A DNA stretch of 64,000 nucleotides, taken from assembly GCF_002776525.5 (NCBI RefSeq), contig NC_045441.1, forward strand, positions 124,058,275 to 124,122,274. Direction: 5' to 3'. Positions 28,340 to 41,950 of this stretch are shown piece by piece. The stretch's first letter is position 1, and each line of letters starts with the position of its first letter. Both the position numbers and the translations under genes were made by a program. This DNA comes from Piliocolobus tephrosceles. Lineage: Eukaryota > Chordata > Mammalia > Primates > Cercopithecidae. The notes under the pieces were generated by a model. It ran no database searches and had not been told where the DNA came from. It saw nothing but the letters and a program-made list of their open reading frames with translations.

Positions 28340-29405
28340 TCACAGGGTATCTGAAGAATAGGTGAGAAGAGGTGAGTGATCAGGTCAGGATAGAACCTCC
28401 TAGGCCACAGCACCTAAAGTCCTGAGTTCTTACGGCCTGCCCTTCCTCTGTGGGTTCCTTTAGAATGCTCGTGCTTTGTAACTGTCTTGAAAAGAACCAT
28501 TGTGAATGCACCTCACCTGTTTTCACACGCATCTTTTAAGAATGGATGAGATGATATAAGTGAAGTAATTTGAATTCCTTTACCCCCTCCCCCAAAAAAG
28601 CTATGTAAATTCATTTTACTTTTAAATAATCTGTCTCATTTACTGTAAGAAACACAAAACCCACAAAATAATGAAAGCTAACACCTGCCCTCCATATATC
28701 ATCTTCCTGTGTCTCCCACCACAACCACAAAACTACTTCCAGAGAACTAAATTTTTATTGACAATGGAAATCAAGGTAAACCCTGGAATTTTTCCTATTC
28801 CATTCTAACTTTAATGGTTTAGATGACTACAGATCCTCCTGCTAAAGATAGGGTTAGTAAGTGTCCCGTCCTTGGGACATAATTTACTCAGTTGATTAAC
28901 ATACTGGTCTTTGCCAGAATTGGCCTGGCAGATCTAGCTAAACTGGAAGGTTTCCTTTTCTTCCTTTCACATTTGTGTCTTTCTCACAGATTCTCTCTCC
29001 ATCCAGGAAGAAACCTGTCTAAGCAACGTGGTCATTCTTCCATCAAAGCCACCCTAATAATTGCTCTTCCCAGTGGGAACTGCAAACACCTACTTTTACA
29101 TGAAGTTCCTACAACGTTATGGTTTCCAAACAATAGTACTACCACTGCTCTTGAAAATAAAAATCCCAGTGAGATCAGGGATGATCTTACCTTCTTAAAA
29201 TTGTGGTAAAGGTGTTTGTTCACAGGCTAAAGGACCATAGCTCATTCTCTAAGAATTTCACCTGATTCCAACTCTACCACATCTGAGTGGTTTCTTTCTG
29301 AGTTTTCTGCCTTCCTAACAATTTTGGGTCTTACTTGATGACACCAACGAAAACCTAATAAGATTTTTCTTGTTCTATTTCTTCCTGATATGTACTGTTG
29401 GTTAG

Positions 29406-29551
29406 ATCAAAGATGAAAAGATTAAAAAGGACAGAGAACCCAAAGAAGAAGTTAAGAGCTTCATGGATCGAAAGAAGGGATTTACAGAAGTTAAGTCGCA
29501 GAATGGAGAATTCATGACCCACAAACTTAAACATACTGAGAATACTTTCAG
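29406..29551 (+). CDS. CALD1: Caldesmon exon 5
   Basis: It reads IKDEKIKKDREPKEEVKSF, then MDRKKGFTEVKSQNGEFMTH and ends KHTENTF plus two bases of a Ser codon. This is the first exon of the C-terminal half shared by h- and l-caldesmon. It follows exon 4 in h-caldesmon and exon 3a in l-caldesmon, in phase 0 both ways. The donor is ag|gtaaga. An Arg stands where I remember Lys in human (KKDREPK). The region leads into the tropomyosin- and myosin-binding part of the C-terminus. Confidence 0.97.
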
Positions 29552-31939
29552 GTAAGAAGTAGCAACTAGTTAATAGTAACTGTGTTCACATGCAAAAAAA
29601 ATTTTAAAATGTCAGTCTTCCCATCCTGTGCTTCCAGACAGAAACGTGCTAAACAGGCAGCATGCTTTTGTTGTGAGGTCATTAGCCATTGTCTTAGAGA
29701 TACTCAGTCAGCAGATGCAGTTCTCATATCACTAACAGAAGACCAGCAGTCACCGCTCAGACAGGGCTTAGTCTGCTTTTCCCATTATTTTGAAAGGCAG
29801 ATCATGCTTGGCATCCATGTTTTTGTTCACTGACCTTTTGTGAGATGAGTGTATTAGAAAACACTATGACTGGGATTCATATCATTCAATGAATCTCTAT
29901 ATGGTCTGACCACCTTCCTAAGAGACCTTTCTCAGTACCATTTTCAAGAATGCGTTTTCTAAAGGTTGTAAATAAATACTGCGTAAGACTAAGATTGTTT
30001 TGTGGTGAAATACTTGGGAAACATTGAATTAAGCTAAATTCAACAGATTTCTTTACTATATGACTTTGAGAGCCCTTCATGCTCATTTGCATTGGAAGTC
30101 TCTAAGAGGGAGTGAGAGGGTATGGACAGACTGCTCTATTTTATACAGTTTGGAAAAACTCTCTTGTATAGCTTGAGCTTTCCCCTCAACATAACCCCCT
30201 ACCCTATCAAATTGAAAATCTGGGCAACTGATTATCAGACAGATGAGACCAGTATATTCAGGTAAATCCTCATTTCTAAATACAGTCGAATCCTGAGAGC
30301 TCTCTACCAGTTTTGTAGAAGAACTTGAGGTGCAGACACTGGGCTGGCTACGTGATTCCTGTGCTCCTTCCCCACAAAACATTCCCTCCAACCACTGGGG
30401 CCGAATTCCAACCTCTGTTACATCACTGGTTGCTGTGCCAGATGTGCTGGAGAAGAGTCTTGGGTTCCTGCAGTGTGGATTTCCCTGGGCTTGTTCCTTG
30501 GCTGCAGCCTTGCCTAGAGACCCTGTTTTTCTGAACACTTCAAATAAGAAAGTCATCAGGCAGGTATGAGGGAGAAATTTGACATGCTCCTCACACCAAA
30601 GCCTTTGTAATATTCAAAAGCAGGGGGAGCTACTAGTGATGGACATTTCAATCTCATCCAAGAGGCTAAGGTGGATAAATACAGTTGCCCCAAAACAATT
30701 TTTCTATACATAAATTTGAGCAGAAACCTACCCATGTTTATCCAAAGGAGAACCTAAAGCACACAGAAGAAAAGGTGTACATAAAAGATCTAAATAAAAT
30801 GATGAAGGTATAAGAAAGGTAGAATCTATAGATATTACTTGGGATTGCCAAGAGAATAGATGTGAAAATTAAGTTTATTGAACATCCATAGAAAATCTAC
30901 AAAGCAAGTTGATTCAGGTTGAGTCTAAAACTTGCTGAAGTGCCTGTAGTTTAATGTTTTAATGCCCTAGAATAGGGTTAGGTTCATGAAAAGTATTCAA
31001 TGAATATTACCTAATATTATAATTTTTTAATTAATAGTTTAAAACATGTCTTGTAAGCATAAGGTTCTTTTAAGGTGTAAGTTTTTTGTTAAAAGAAATA
31101 ACATTGAAAAAAATCTGTCAGTAGAAAAAAGTCTGTTTAACAATTAGCATACTTGCCAACAAGCTTCAGTCAAAGCTCAAATTAATAATTAACATGCCTA
31201 TTGTGTAGAAATCCAAAAAGCTGGGTAATTTGAAGGGAGGAATAGTCACAAGCGATGGTGACAAGTTAAGTGCTAAGAACCCTTACATGTGACTCTGACC
31301 TTAATTTTTCTATTTTGGAGAGGAAAAAAAAAAATACCTAGGAACAAGCTGCTACCATATTATTTATTTTTGTTTAGCCACCAACGTGTGTGAGTTTTAG
31401 TTTCAATTAGAAATTCATGCTGATTGAAGCAGAGAAGTACAGTTTTGCTCCATATACATAGAAAATGAGGAGAGAGGAAGAGATTATCAGTCTCTATTTA
31501 GATAAGTTTAGTACGTACCAGCTTAACTGAAAACAAGCTGTGTTCTTAATGGTCAAAAGCCTAATACTCATCTTGACTTACACCTAAAGAAGCCAAGGAC
31601 GGCGTGGGAGAAAGAACTTTATGGAAGAGATTTCCACCTTAAGTGGCACCCTAATGCTGAGGTCGTGCACATAGGCAGGGGTGGTGTGAACAAAACTTTT
31701 GCTCTTGTTTTGAGCATAGCTGCTTATGTGTGATTTAATTACTGTTCCCTCTGATATTTGCGTTTTCTTGTAACTCACTTGTTTTCTCTAAAAACATGAC
31801 ATAAAAATCTCAATTCAATGAGCAGGATATAGCGATGCAAATTATTACCAAGGATTTTATAGAAAGTGCAAAATGAAGGGTTTTTTGATTTTTTATTTTC
31901 GAAGGTGGAAATTAAAAGGTTTTTTCCCGATTACAGAAA

Positions 31940-32290
31940 AAAAAGTACTCATTCTAAAAACGCTCAGAAAATAGAAGAATAAAAATAAGCACTCACCACC
32001 CAAAGATAACCACCAGTAACACTTTTTCCAGATATTTATCTATGTGTATACTATTCAAGATAAACGCACACACGTATGTATATTTATATGTAGTATATAC
32101 ATGTGTGTGAGTATACTTATAATTTGACACTGATTCTTGCACTGTGCATAAGAATGTATCATAGCTTGCTTTCTATGCCAATAAATATAAGCCTATAATT
32201 AATGATACTAGATTCCACTGGATGGATGTATTATTACTTATTCAGCCAGTCCTTAATGACGGACATATTGATTGTCCAAAGTGAAGACTG
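31940..32290. repeat. Possible old LINE fragment
   Basis: Text such as gcttgctttctatgccaataaatataag and ggatggatgtattattacttattcagccagtcc (split here by motif) resembles old LINE 3' sequence. Family and strand are not assigned. Confidence 0.35.
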
Positions 32291-33769
32291 AGCGACACCT
32301 AGTGGAATCCATAGATGTTTCCATAGGCATGTGTTTTGCCGGTTCAGTTCCTGTACAGTAATATGATGAACACAAAGAGAGCAAACTCATTTTTGAAAGG
32401 AAAGACCCTAAATTGACTGAGAGAGAAGTCACAGGCCTGTGAACCTAGAAGACCCTGAAAGAGCCTTTGACGACAAGGTTTTGAGGGACCCTTTAACCTT
32501 GAGTTCAAAATAAAAGTTACTTGTAACTGACAAGAGCCTAGACCAATAGTTCTGAATTTTTTAACCTAAGCCCTTAGTAAGAAATAAATTTTACATAATG
32601 ACCCAGTACACGCCTGTATATGTTTTCATAACTGAAACAAGTGTGTCAAGAAACGATAGTTTCTTTTGCTCTATGCAGTGTACTCCGATATTTTCTGTTT
32701 CTTTTTTTTTAAATGTTGATTACAAACTACTAAATTGACTTTCTGGTCTGCAGCTTGAAAAGTATTGTTCTGGAGGACACAGTATATTCAGAACTACTTC
32801 AGTGTTTAAAAAGCATGATATATAATATACATATATATTATAAAATCAATATTGCACAGTGTATTTCTTGAGACCATTTCTTGTTTTATTCTTTCTCTTG
32901 TTCCACAGCTAGAAATACTGTGCCATTCTTTAAATGTAGCACGTGATATTAGGGTGTGGTAATTCTTTTGTTTCTTAGACAAAAATGTCAGGAATAGGAT
33001 ATCTACGTTCACATCTAGTTAAGAATGACCTTACTACTTGCTAATAAGTATTTAAATGGCAAAGCTGTATCTCTGCCTCTTAAAGACTACCTATAACAAG
33101 GGCCTTCAAGCCTAAATTAAGCCACTAAATTCTGCTTAGTGACGCCCCAGGCAAATCCAACTTAGGTGAATTCCGTGTTAGTGAAAATGCTGTATTCCAC
33201 CGAAGTCCTACTTTGAGTATCAACATGTTTTAAAATTATCAGTGTTCTAACTGTATCATATAGCAAATTTATTAAAGAAACTCAGGGTCACAGTAGGTGC
33301 TAATGATATGTCTCCATCCTTTTATAGATGTGTAAAATACTAAAAATGCCAGTTCTGAAATAAAATTTTACCATAAGGACTCCTGGGATAGCATTCTGTC
33401 TTAAGTCTTAACATGTTCCCAGTTCTGCAATGAAGTCCCTGTGTATCCTCCTTAATCACAAAATAAAATTCAACATAATTTCACTTTTAATTCTTATTTA
33501 TATAAAAACGTACCCGTTTTCTTTCTGTTTTATAAGCTGTTCTATCTGATGAAACATTGCTTCTGCTCAGGCACGGAAGGTAGCTAGACCCAGACTGTAG
33601 AAACTCTAGAGACAGAGTTTGGAAAGGTCCCTCTGAGACTCTATCCTGAAGGTTTGAGGTGAGAGGTGGAGAGATAGGCTAACATGTTCTATTTCAGTTT
33701 ATTCATTGTTTCATAACAAAACGTATTTAATTTCAGGTATAATTATAGTGACAAGAAGAGTACAACTAA

Positions 33770-33975
33770 TAGATAAGCATTAGAATCTGATCATGGCTCA
33801 ACTGCTTTCTAGCTACCAAAAGTTTGAGTATATTATTCTCTCTCTTACCTGTGATTTCCTTGTTTGTAAGATGGGGATAATAAACCTAACCTGACATCTT
33901 CCCAGTTATTGTGACTGTTAAATGAAGTAGTGGATATGAAAAGGGTTTAGAAAGCATAAAGAATGACATGTAAGT
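33770..33975 (+). repeat. MIR SINE
   Basis: agaatctgatcatggctcaa, then tttgtaagatggggataata, and attgtgactgttaaatgaag follow the MIR order. Confidence 0.7.
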
Positions 33976-34599
33976 AATAACCATGTCATACCAAGCTAAT
34001 TTCATAATTTTAAGTCTGTATAAGGAGTATTCCAGTTGTGTTGGGGTCAAAGAGCACAGAAAACACACAAATTGAAGCCATGGGTTAATGCCGTCATGAA
34101 GGACTTTCCTGGAGCAGCTCTGTAAGAATAGACATAAATCACTGTGTTTAGCTCTTAATCAAGAGGCAATGGGTAATTTCATCTGCCAGAGATCAGCTGC
34201 TAGAGTCAAGCTCAAGACAAAGTTGTGGATAGATGGATTTACTTCAATGCCTCTGCTTAGTTCAGCCACTTTTTCCCATTTGCAGTGCCTGAACCTTTGT
34301 GTCTTCCCTCCTGATCCATTACTCCAGGCAGACCCAAGTTAACCAGTAACTTACGGGAAAGAACTAGTAAGGCCACTAGGAAGGAGACTTTTGAACTCAT
34401 TCACAAGTAACGTTTTGCACTACATGCCTTCCTTTCTAATAACAACTAATATTTATACTGTAGATGATATATAAATCATAGTATATCAGTATGATATCTA
34501 TCATATTGATATAATACATAACCCCATGCAACTCGCAGAGGTAAATAGAATAAATAGTATTTGCCCCATTTTTCCATGTTGTAGCATGTATCTTTTAAA

Positions 34600-35215
34600 A
34601 CTGTGGTACAAACAAACATAACCTAAAATTTACCATCTTAAGCATTTTTAAATGTACAGTTAAGTAGTGTGAGGCATACAGATCTCCAAAACTCTTTTCA
34701 TCTTGCAAGACTGAAAGACGGCACCCACTAAACAACTCTATTTCCTACCACCACCCACGCTCTGCCCCTGGTAACTACAGTTCTATTTCTGTCTCTATGA
34801 ATTTGACTACTTTAGATCCCTCATATACGTGGAATCACACGGTATTTGTATAATTTCTGTGACTGACTTATTTCACTTAGCATAGTATCTTCAAGATTTA
34901 TCCATGTCATAACAGGTAACAAGATCTCCTTCCTTTTTAAGTCTGAATAATATTCCATGGAATGGCTGGCCCACCTTTTATTTATCCACTTCTGCCATGA
35001 TGGACACTTGGGTTGCGTCAATCTCTTGGTCCTTGTAAATAGTGCTGCTATGAACACAGGTATACAAGTATCTCTTCAAGACCCGGCTTTCCATTCTTCT
35101 AGATGTGTGTCAGAAGTGGGATTGCTGGATCACATGGTAGTTCTCTTGTTGATTTTTTGAGGAACCTCCATACTGTTTCCATAGCAGCTGCACAACTTTA
35201 CAATCCCATTTTGCA
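34600..35215 (-). repeat. L1 LINE 3' fragment
   Basis: Antisense L1: gaatcacacggtatttgtat, ataatattccatggaatggc, gatggacacttgggttgcg, gtgggattgctggatcacat, ggaacctccatactgtttcc. Confidence 0.85.
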
Positions 35216-35449
35216 GTGCATATTTGTCCCATTTTACAACTGAGGAAACCAAGCGCAAGTGGCAGAGCAGAGGCTCCCATTCAGACTCTGTGATTCCAGG
35301 CAGACCCCTTCCCCAGCCTACCCCTTGGGCTAATGAGAGGCACTGGGGATGTGGTCTGGGATGCAAAAGCCGCAGACCGACCTCCCCTTCCTCCAGGGAG
35401 ACTACAGGCAAAAGCATGTAAACCCCTTTCCATTTCCCCCAAACCACAG

Positions 35450-35711
35450 CCGCCCTGGAGGGAGGGCCAGCGTGGACACCAAGGAGGCTGAAGGCGCCCC
35501 CCAGGTGGAAGCCGGCAAAAGGCTGGAGGAGCTTCGTCGTCGTCGCGGGGAGACGGAGAGCGAAGAGTTTGAGAAGCTCAAACAGAAGCAGCAGGAGGCG
35601 GCTTTGGAGCTAGAGGAACTCAAGAAAAAGAGGGAAGAGAGAAGGAAGGTCCTGGAGGAGGAAGAGCAGAGGAGGAAGCAGGAGGAAGCCGATCGAAAAC
35701 TCAGAGAGGAG
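35450..35711 (+). CDS. CALD1: Caldesmon exon 6 (troponin T-like, tropomyosin-binding)
   Basis: It completes the Ser codon and reads RPGGRASVDTKEAEGAPQ, then a long charged helix with LEELRRRRGETESEEF, ELEELKKKREERRKVL and EEADRKLREE, ending in phase 0 at donor 'gag|gtaagg'. The Arg/Lys/Glu heptad-like pattern matches the caldesmon segment with troponin T similarity, assigned to tropomyosin and myosin binding. The exon is GC-rich (cgtcgtcgtcgcgg), unlike its AT-rich flanks. An antisense L1 ends about 235 bp upstream. Confidence 0.97.
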
Positions 35712-35839
35712 GTAAGGCCGGCGCTAGCCCCCTGAGAACGTTGCACGAGAAAATTCCCTGGTGCCGTGCGGCTGCTCTTTTGAGCATGGGCTCTCAAAAA
35801 TATTTTTTAAGAATAATAAATTTAACATGTGCTAGTTAC

Positions 35840-35947
35840 GGTTCTAAAACTTGTAGACATATTAATTTGTCCACTGCTTCTAAGAACTCGCTGACATGGG
35901 TACTTATCCCCATTTTACAGATGAGAAAACTGAGGCACAGAGAGGTT
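35840..35947 (-). repeat. MIR SINE fragment
   Basis: cttatccccattttacagat followed by gagaaaactgaggcacagag, the reverse-strand MIR core. Confidence 0.7.
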
Positions 35948-36419
35948 TTTGTTTGTTTTTTTGTTTGTTTGTTTGTTTTTGTAATTTTCCCGAGGTCTCC
36001 TTTGTGTTAACCCATTACCCTTTACTGCCTCTCAAAAGGGAAAAGTTAGAAAGCTGAGAAGGATGAAAAGTCTGCAAATTAGTTACCAGAATGAAGTTAT
36101 GGGATACTTCTTTTCTAATAGTTGGAGAGTTTTTATAAAGAAGATTTTTTTTAATCTTTTTTTTTTTTTTTTTTTTTTTTAAAATGAGCAAGTAAGTACA
36201 TTAGAATGTAAACAGGCAGGGACAGTATCTGCGTTGTTCATTACTGTATACCCAGGACCCCATACCGTGCCTGACATGCAGGACGAACCCCATCATTATA
36301 AACAGATGAATTTGTTTCATCTTTTAAGACAGAGCTAAAAACAGCAGATAAAGTTACAAGGAGGAACATTTTGGCTCCGCATATGAAATAATGTTTAACC
36401 AACTACAACTTACAGTACT

Positions 36420-36595
36420 ACAGTTTACAAAGTGCATTCTTTCCTTTCATCCTAAGGTACGTTGTTCTCATTTTATGGGCAAAGAAACCAGAAATCAAAT
36501 AGTTTGAGTGACTTATTGAAGATTCTTGACTAATAAATGGTAGAATCAGTATGGAGACCCTGCTTTTCCAACTCAGAGCCTAGAGCTTTTGAAAT
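36420..36595 (-). repeat. MIR SINE fragment
   Basis: ttctcattttatgggcaaag, agtgacttattgaag and actaataaatggtagaatc: reverse-strand MIR. Confidence 0.6.
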
Positions 36596-36769
36596 AGTGA
36601 TCTTCCATCATTCAAAAATATGAAAGGAAAAAAAAAACTTTCAATGGCAGTTTGACATGGATCCTATGCAAAATTTTCCGGAACTGTACGGAAAATTTGG
36701 ATACATCATTTTGAGGTCTCTTTTAACTCCAACTTTCAATGAGCCAATTAGCTTTGGTTGGGAAGTAAT

Positions 36770-37055
36770 CAGGATGATAGAGTTTTGGAGTTAAACACAC
36801 CCAGGCTTCTTTTTTTTTTTTTTAGACGGAGTCTGGCTCTGTCACCCAGGCTGGAGTGCAGTGTTGCAATCTCGGAACACACCCAGTCTTTTATCCTAAC
36901 TCTGCCACTAACAAGATTTCCTTGGGAAATCTGGACTACTTTGTGTCTTTTCCTTATCTATGAAATAATATCTACTTTGCAGGATTCTTCCAATAATTTA
37001 ATAGATCATTGTGCTCCCAGTGCCTAGCACATTCTAGGCACTCAAAAGTTGGTAG
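36770..37055 (+). repeat. MIR SINE split by a short Alu
   Basis: gatagagttttggagttaaa before the Alu stub and taactctgccactaac ... cctagcacattctaggcactc after it follow MIR order. Confidence 0.65.
36805..36875 (-). repeat. 71-bp Alu stub
   Basis: Poly-T then gacggagtctggctctgtca and ggctggagtgcagtg. Perfect 11-bp target duplications aacacacccag lie at 36794-36804 and 36876-36886. Confidence 0.95.
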
Positions 37056-37740
37056 ATATCATTATTGCCATCATTGTTGTTATGTTGATTATTCAGAGGA
37101 GGAGAGTATCAGGAAAGGCTGAAGGGAAATCATGAAGTCTTAGAACTGGATTGGACCCAGGAGATTATTTGGGCTAAACTACGAAACACAGGATCCTTCT
37201 ACGGCATCCTTTGACAGAAGAACATCTAGTCGCTGCTTGAGAACATGTAGTGATAATGATCTCACAGTTTAAGAACTACCAAAGACTGCATAAATGTCTC
37301 AGAAAATCAAGTGTGCAACTTGATCAGAGCCCTGAATTGTTTGCCCGATAGAGAAGACAGAATATTCTAGACTAGGAATGAAAACACAGAGGGGTTAATG
37401 ACACAATCTGTAAACATTTACGTTTGCACCACTATGGTCAGTGTCTACAGTATTTCAGGTTTGTCAAACCATCTAAAATTATATATTCACCTGAAGCAGG
37501 GAGCAACCATAAAATCACCTCTTGTACCATCTGGCAAATATAGTACCGCAGATTTAGATAGCTTTTCACATAAGTTATTTATTTGTCTTCACAACATAAC
37601 TCTCCTAGGATGTAGGTAGAAGGAATATTCATATTCCTTTTACATATACAGAAGTGTGAGGTCATTGTTAATGACCCACAGGACGGTGGTGATTATGTGT
37701 CACCCTATAGGAAATCATCATAATGAGTGTTCGTCTAAGC

Positions 37741-37970
37741 CATGGGTGTCCACTCTTTGGCTTCCCTAGGTCACATTGGAAGAAGAAGAATTGCCTTGGG
37801 TGACACATAAAATATACTAATACTAATGATTGCTGATGAGCTAAAAACAAAACAAAACAAAACACAGAGATGTCTCATAATGTTTTAGGAAAGTTTACGA
37901 ATTCGTTGGGCCATATTCAAAGCCATCCTGGGCATCATGTGGCCCCTGGGCTGTGAGTTGGACAAGCTTG
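37741..37970 (+). mobile_element. hAT-Charlie DNA transposon, MER30-like
   Basis: catgggtgtccactctttgg at the left end and ttggacaagcttg at the right end are imperfect terminal inverted repeats. The element is 230 bp with perfect 8-bp target duplications gtctaagc at 37733-37740 and 37971-37978. No transposase. Confidence 0.85.
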
Positions 37971-37978
37971 GTCTAAGC

Positions 37979-38180
37979 ATTTTACATGTGCTTTCTCACT
38001 AAGTCCTCACAAAAGCCCTATAAAATGAGTACTATTGTTATCCCTGTTTTACAGATGAAGAAACTGAGTCACAGAGCAGATAAATAACATGGCCAAGGTC
38101 AGGCTGTTGGAAAGTAGCACTATCAGAATGCAAATACAGGCAGCTCGACTCCAGCTCTCAAGCTGAACCTCTGGTGACCA
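37979..38180 (-). repeat. MIR SINE
   Basis: gtcctcacaaaagccctata, ttatccctgttttacagatg, aagaaactgagtcacagag: reverse-strand MIR directly abutting the hAT element. Confidence 0.75.
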
Positions 38181-38312
38181 CCTAGAAGGGGTGTGTCCAG
38201 CCTGCGGCCTGAGTCTGCTGCCTCTCCTGACTGTGCTCTCTCTCCTACAGCACTCTTCCCTTTGGCTGTGAAGCTGGTACTGATGCCTTGTTATTTGTTC
38301 TTTCTCTCTTAG

Positions 38313-38453
38313 GAAGAGAAGAGGAGGCTAAAGGAAGAAATTGAAAGGCGAAGAGCAGAAGCTGCTGAGAAACGCCAGAAGATGCCAGAAGATGGCTTGT
38401 CAGATGACAAGAAACCATTCAAGTGTTTCACTCCTAAAGGTTCATCTCTCAAG
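38313..38453 (+). CDS. CALD1: Caldesmon exon 7
   Basis: 47 codons, phase 0 at both ends: EEKRRLKEEIERRRAEAAEK, then RQKMPEDGLSDDKKPFK and CFTPKGSSLK before donor 'aag|gtattt'. The first half continues the tropomyosin-binding helix of exon 6. CFTPKGSSLK is the start of the globular C-terminal domain and carries one of the few caldesmon cysteines. An intron Alu inside an old MLT1-like LTR follows 160 bp downstream. Confidence 0.97.
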
Positions 38454-38573
38454 GTATTTTTTTTCCCTAGAAAACCTCTATTAGAATATGATAGAAACTG
38501 GATTTTAGCCCCTTGTTTAGTTATTGATTATTCAGGGCCTTTGCTTCATTTATCTTTTTGCTCTCCTTCCATG

Positions 38574-39180
38574 TTAATCTCTTCAGGCTGCTATAACAAA
38601 ATACTTTAGACAGGGGCCAGGTGCGGTGGCTCATGCCTGTAATCCTAGCACTTTGGGGGGCCAATGTGGGCAGATCACCTGAGGTCAGGAGTTCGAGACC
38701 AGCCTGGCCAACATGGTGAAACCCCACCTCTACCAAAAAATTCAAAAATTAGCCGGACGTGGTGGCACGCACCTATAATAATCCCAGTTACTTGGGAGGC
38801 TTAGGCAGGAGAATCACTTGAACCCAGGAGGCGGAGGTTGCAGTGAGCCGAGATCATACCACTGCACTCCAGCCTGGGTAACAGAGCAAGACTCTGTCTC
38901 AAAATTTATCACTCACAGTTCTGGAGGCTGGGAAGTCAAAGATCAAGGTGCCAGCACATGTGGTGTCTAGTGAGGGCCTATTCCTCAAAGACGGCACCTT
39001 CTCCCTGTGTCTTCACATGGTGGAAGGAGAAGGGGAGAAAACAGGCTCCCTTAGGCCTCCTTTATAAGGGCACTAGTCCCATTCACAGGGGCCCCACCCT
39101 CATTACCTAGTTACCAACCAAAGGTCTTGCCTCTTGTTACCAACACATCAAGGATTCAGTTTCAACATATAAATGTTGGA
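38574..39180 (-). mobile_element. MLT1-like MaLR LTR, split by an Alu
   Basis: ggctgctataacaaaatact, [Alu], cacagttctggaggctggga, tccctgtgtcttcacatggt: the reverse complement of an MLT1-type LTR. Confidence 0.7.
38614..38904 (+). repeat. Alu inside the MLT1-like LTR
   Basis: Full Alu from ggccaggtgcggtggctcat, with a very short A tail before LTR sequence resumes. Confidence 0.95.
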
Positions 39181-39941
39181 CCATAGCACCTCCTTTCAGC
39201 TGTTTCACAGCTTCTCTTTGTTTACAACATATGGAAAGGAGAGACAGTAGTGAAATTTTTAATCTGTTATTTATTAGATGCTTTGGCATACATTAAAACG
39301 ACATTCGGTGATTATCTCTGAATTTCACTGATCCACTTTCTCCATGTGCCTCATTCCTTTGAGCAATTGAGAATAGACACATTTAAAATTTATAAAATGG
39401 GAAAGTATATTTTAAAAGTTTAAGCTGCTTTTCATGCTAGCTGTTCATTTTTTCTTTGTCATGATTAAAAGCCAGCTGGAAATGGTACAGGTGCAAATTT
39501 TAAGGCAATTATTATGGGAGGAGGTGAAATGTGACTTGGAGAGGGTCCTTTTCCAGGATGGCTTTGGTCCTATGACAGCCTTCATGGAGCACAGCTCCTA
39601 TTTGATGTAAAACAGAGTGCTGCCAAGACAACAGAGAAGGAGCAGGAATCAGCTGAGTTGAGATGTGGGGAAAACACAGTGGACTCAAGAAAGTGGCATC
39701 CTTGATTTATAATCAGTCCACCATTATTGCCAGTGGCGATTTCTTTGAGGATTAACATCATTGAGCATCTAGCACAGTGCTTTACATCATATTGAAGATA
39801 CTTAATAAAAATTTGTTAAATGATGAATAAATGAATGAATCTTCAGAGATTGGAACCTTTAACATTTCATTTTCCATCAACCTAGCTAGGTTATAAAGCA
39901 TCAACAATGGGCAAAGCCATGATAGAATTATACCCAGGTCT

Positions 39942-40238
<297 letters not shown>

Positions 40239-40284
40239 GGAATCATAGCGAGGTCTGGATGGTTAATTATGTACATATGTATAA

Positions 40285-40697
<413 letters not shown>

Positions 40698-41141
40698 CAT
40701 TTAGTCTTTATGATGGTCTGGGTCCCAGTCATATTTCTGATACCTCCCAAATAAATTATTTGTACTCGAACCCTTGTCTCAAGATCTGCTTCAGGGAAAA
40801 TTGAAAGTAAGCCAAAGAGGGATTATACATTTAATATCTGATTATTTATGAAATACTTAATGCATGCTATGTCCCATGAGGGAAAGAACAAAGCAAGGTG
40901 GCTGCCCTGATGGCACTAATGACTGCCTCAAAGAAATGATTCAGTAATTACTAAGGTGACAAAATGCTGATCTCAGAGCAGAGCAAAATGAGTAGAGAAA
41001 GGCCTTGTGGAGTAAGCAAGCTTTATTTGTAAACACTGAAATTTGAATTTTATGTAATTTTATTTTGATTTTCTAATGTCATGAAATATTATTCTTCTTT
41101 TGATTTTTTTAACCATTTAACAATGTGAAAACCATTCTCAA

Positions 41142-41443
41142 GGCCAGGTGCGGTGGCTCACACCTGTAATCCCAGCATGTTGGGAGGCCAAGGCAGGTGT
41201 ATCACCTGAGGTCAGGAGTTTGAAACCAGCCTGGTCAACATGGAGAAACCCCATCTCTACTAAAAATACAAAATTAGCTAGGCAAAGTGGCAGGTGCCTA
41301 TAATCCCAGCTACTCAGGAGGCTGAGACAGGAGAATCACTTGAATCTGGGAGGTGGAGGTTGCAGTGACCGAGATCGCACCACTGCACTCCAGTCTGGGC
41401 AACAGAGCGAGACTCCATCTCAAAAAAAAAAAAAAAAAAAAAA
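41142..41443 (+). repeat. Alu
   Basis: Full Alu with a 22-base pure A tail. Confidence 0.96.
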
Positions 41444-41645
41444 TTTCAAGTTGGTGGCTGTGTGTGGAAAACACAGGCTGCACTTGGCCCATGAACAAAT
41501 GGGCCATGGCTTGCAGATCCCCGGCTCTAGAAAACAAAACCTCCCTAGGCTCAGGCTATCTCTGTACAGCTCTCAGAGTTCAGCCCATTCCCAGTCTAGG
41601 TCTTCTGTTCCTGACTCAACAGTAGTCAAAGAAAACCATGCTCTC

Positions 41646-41950
41646 GACTGGGCGAGGTGACTCATGCCTGTAATCCCAGCACTTTGGAAGGTCAAGGCAG
41701 GTGGATCACCTGAGGTCAGGAGTTTGAGACCAGCCTGACCAACATGGAGAAACCCTGTCTCTACTAAAAATACAAAATTAGCTGGGCGCAGTGGCGCATG
41801 CCTGTAATCCCAGCTGCTTGAGAGACTGAGGCAGAAGACCTGCTTGAACCTGGGAGGCAGAGGTTGCAGTGAGCTGAGATCACGCCACTGTACTCCAACG
41901 TGGGCAACAAATGCAAAACTCCATCTCCAAAAACAAAAAGGAAGAAAGAA
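41646..41950 (+). repeat. Alu
   Basis: Full Alu with perfect 18-bp target duplications at 41628-41645 and 41951-41968 (aaagaaaaccatgctctc). Confidence 0.97.

Larger units (their letters stand above)
29552..35449 (+). other. CALD1: CALD1 intron 5
   Basis: Donor gtaaga; acceptor 'ccccaaaccacag' with a strong C-rich tract. It contains a possible old LINE scrap (31940-32290), a MIR (33770-33975) and an antisense L1 3' end (34600-35215). Bases 29552-31940 show no repeat I can name; the 157-codon - strand ORF at 30083-30556 resembles nothing I know. Confidence 0.85.
35712..38312 (+). other. CALD1: CALD1 intron 6
   Basis: Donor gtaagg, acceptor 'tttctctcttag'. Dense in old MIR copies, with a 71-bp Alu stub inside one of them and a 230-bp MER30-like hAT element with a perfect 8-bp target duplication, all listed separately. 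A T-run (36159-36180) and (GTTT)n at 35947-35980 are also present. Confidence 0.85.

Noticed and set aside
30083..30556. 157-codon ORF on the - strand in intron 5
   Set aside because: No recognisable domain and no splice or promoter context; overlapping ORFs of similar length on the other strand suggest chance.
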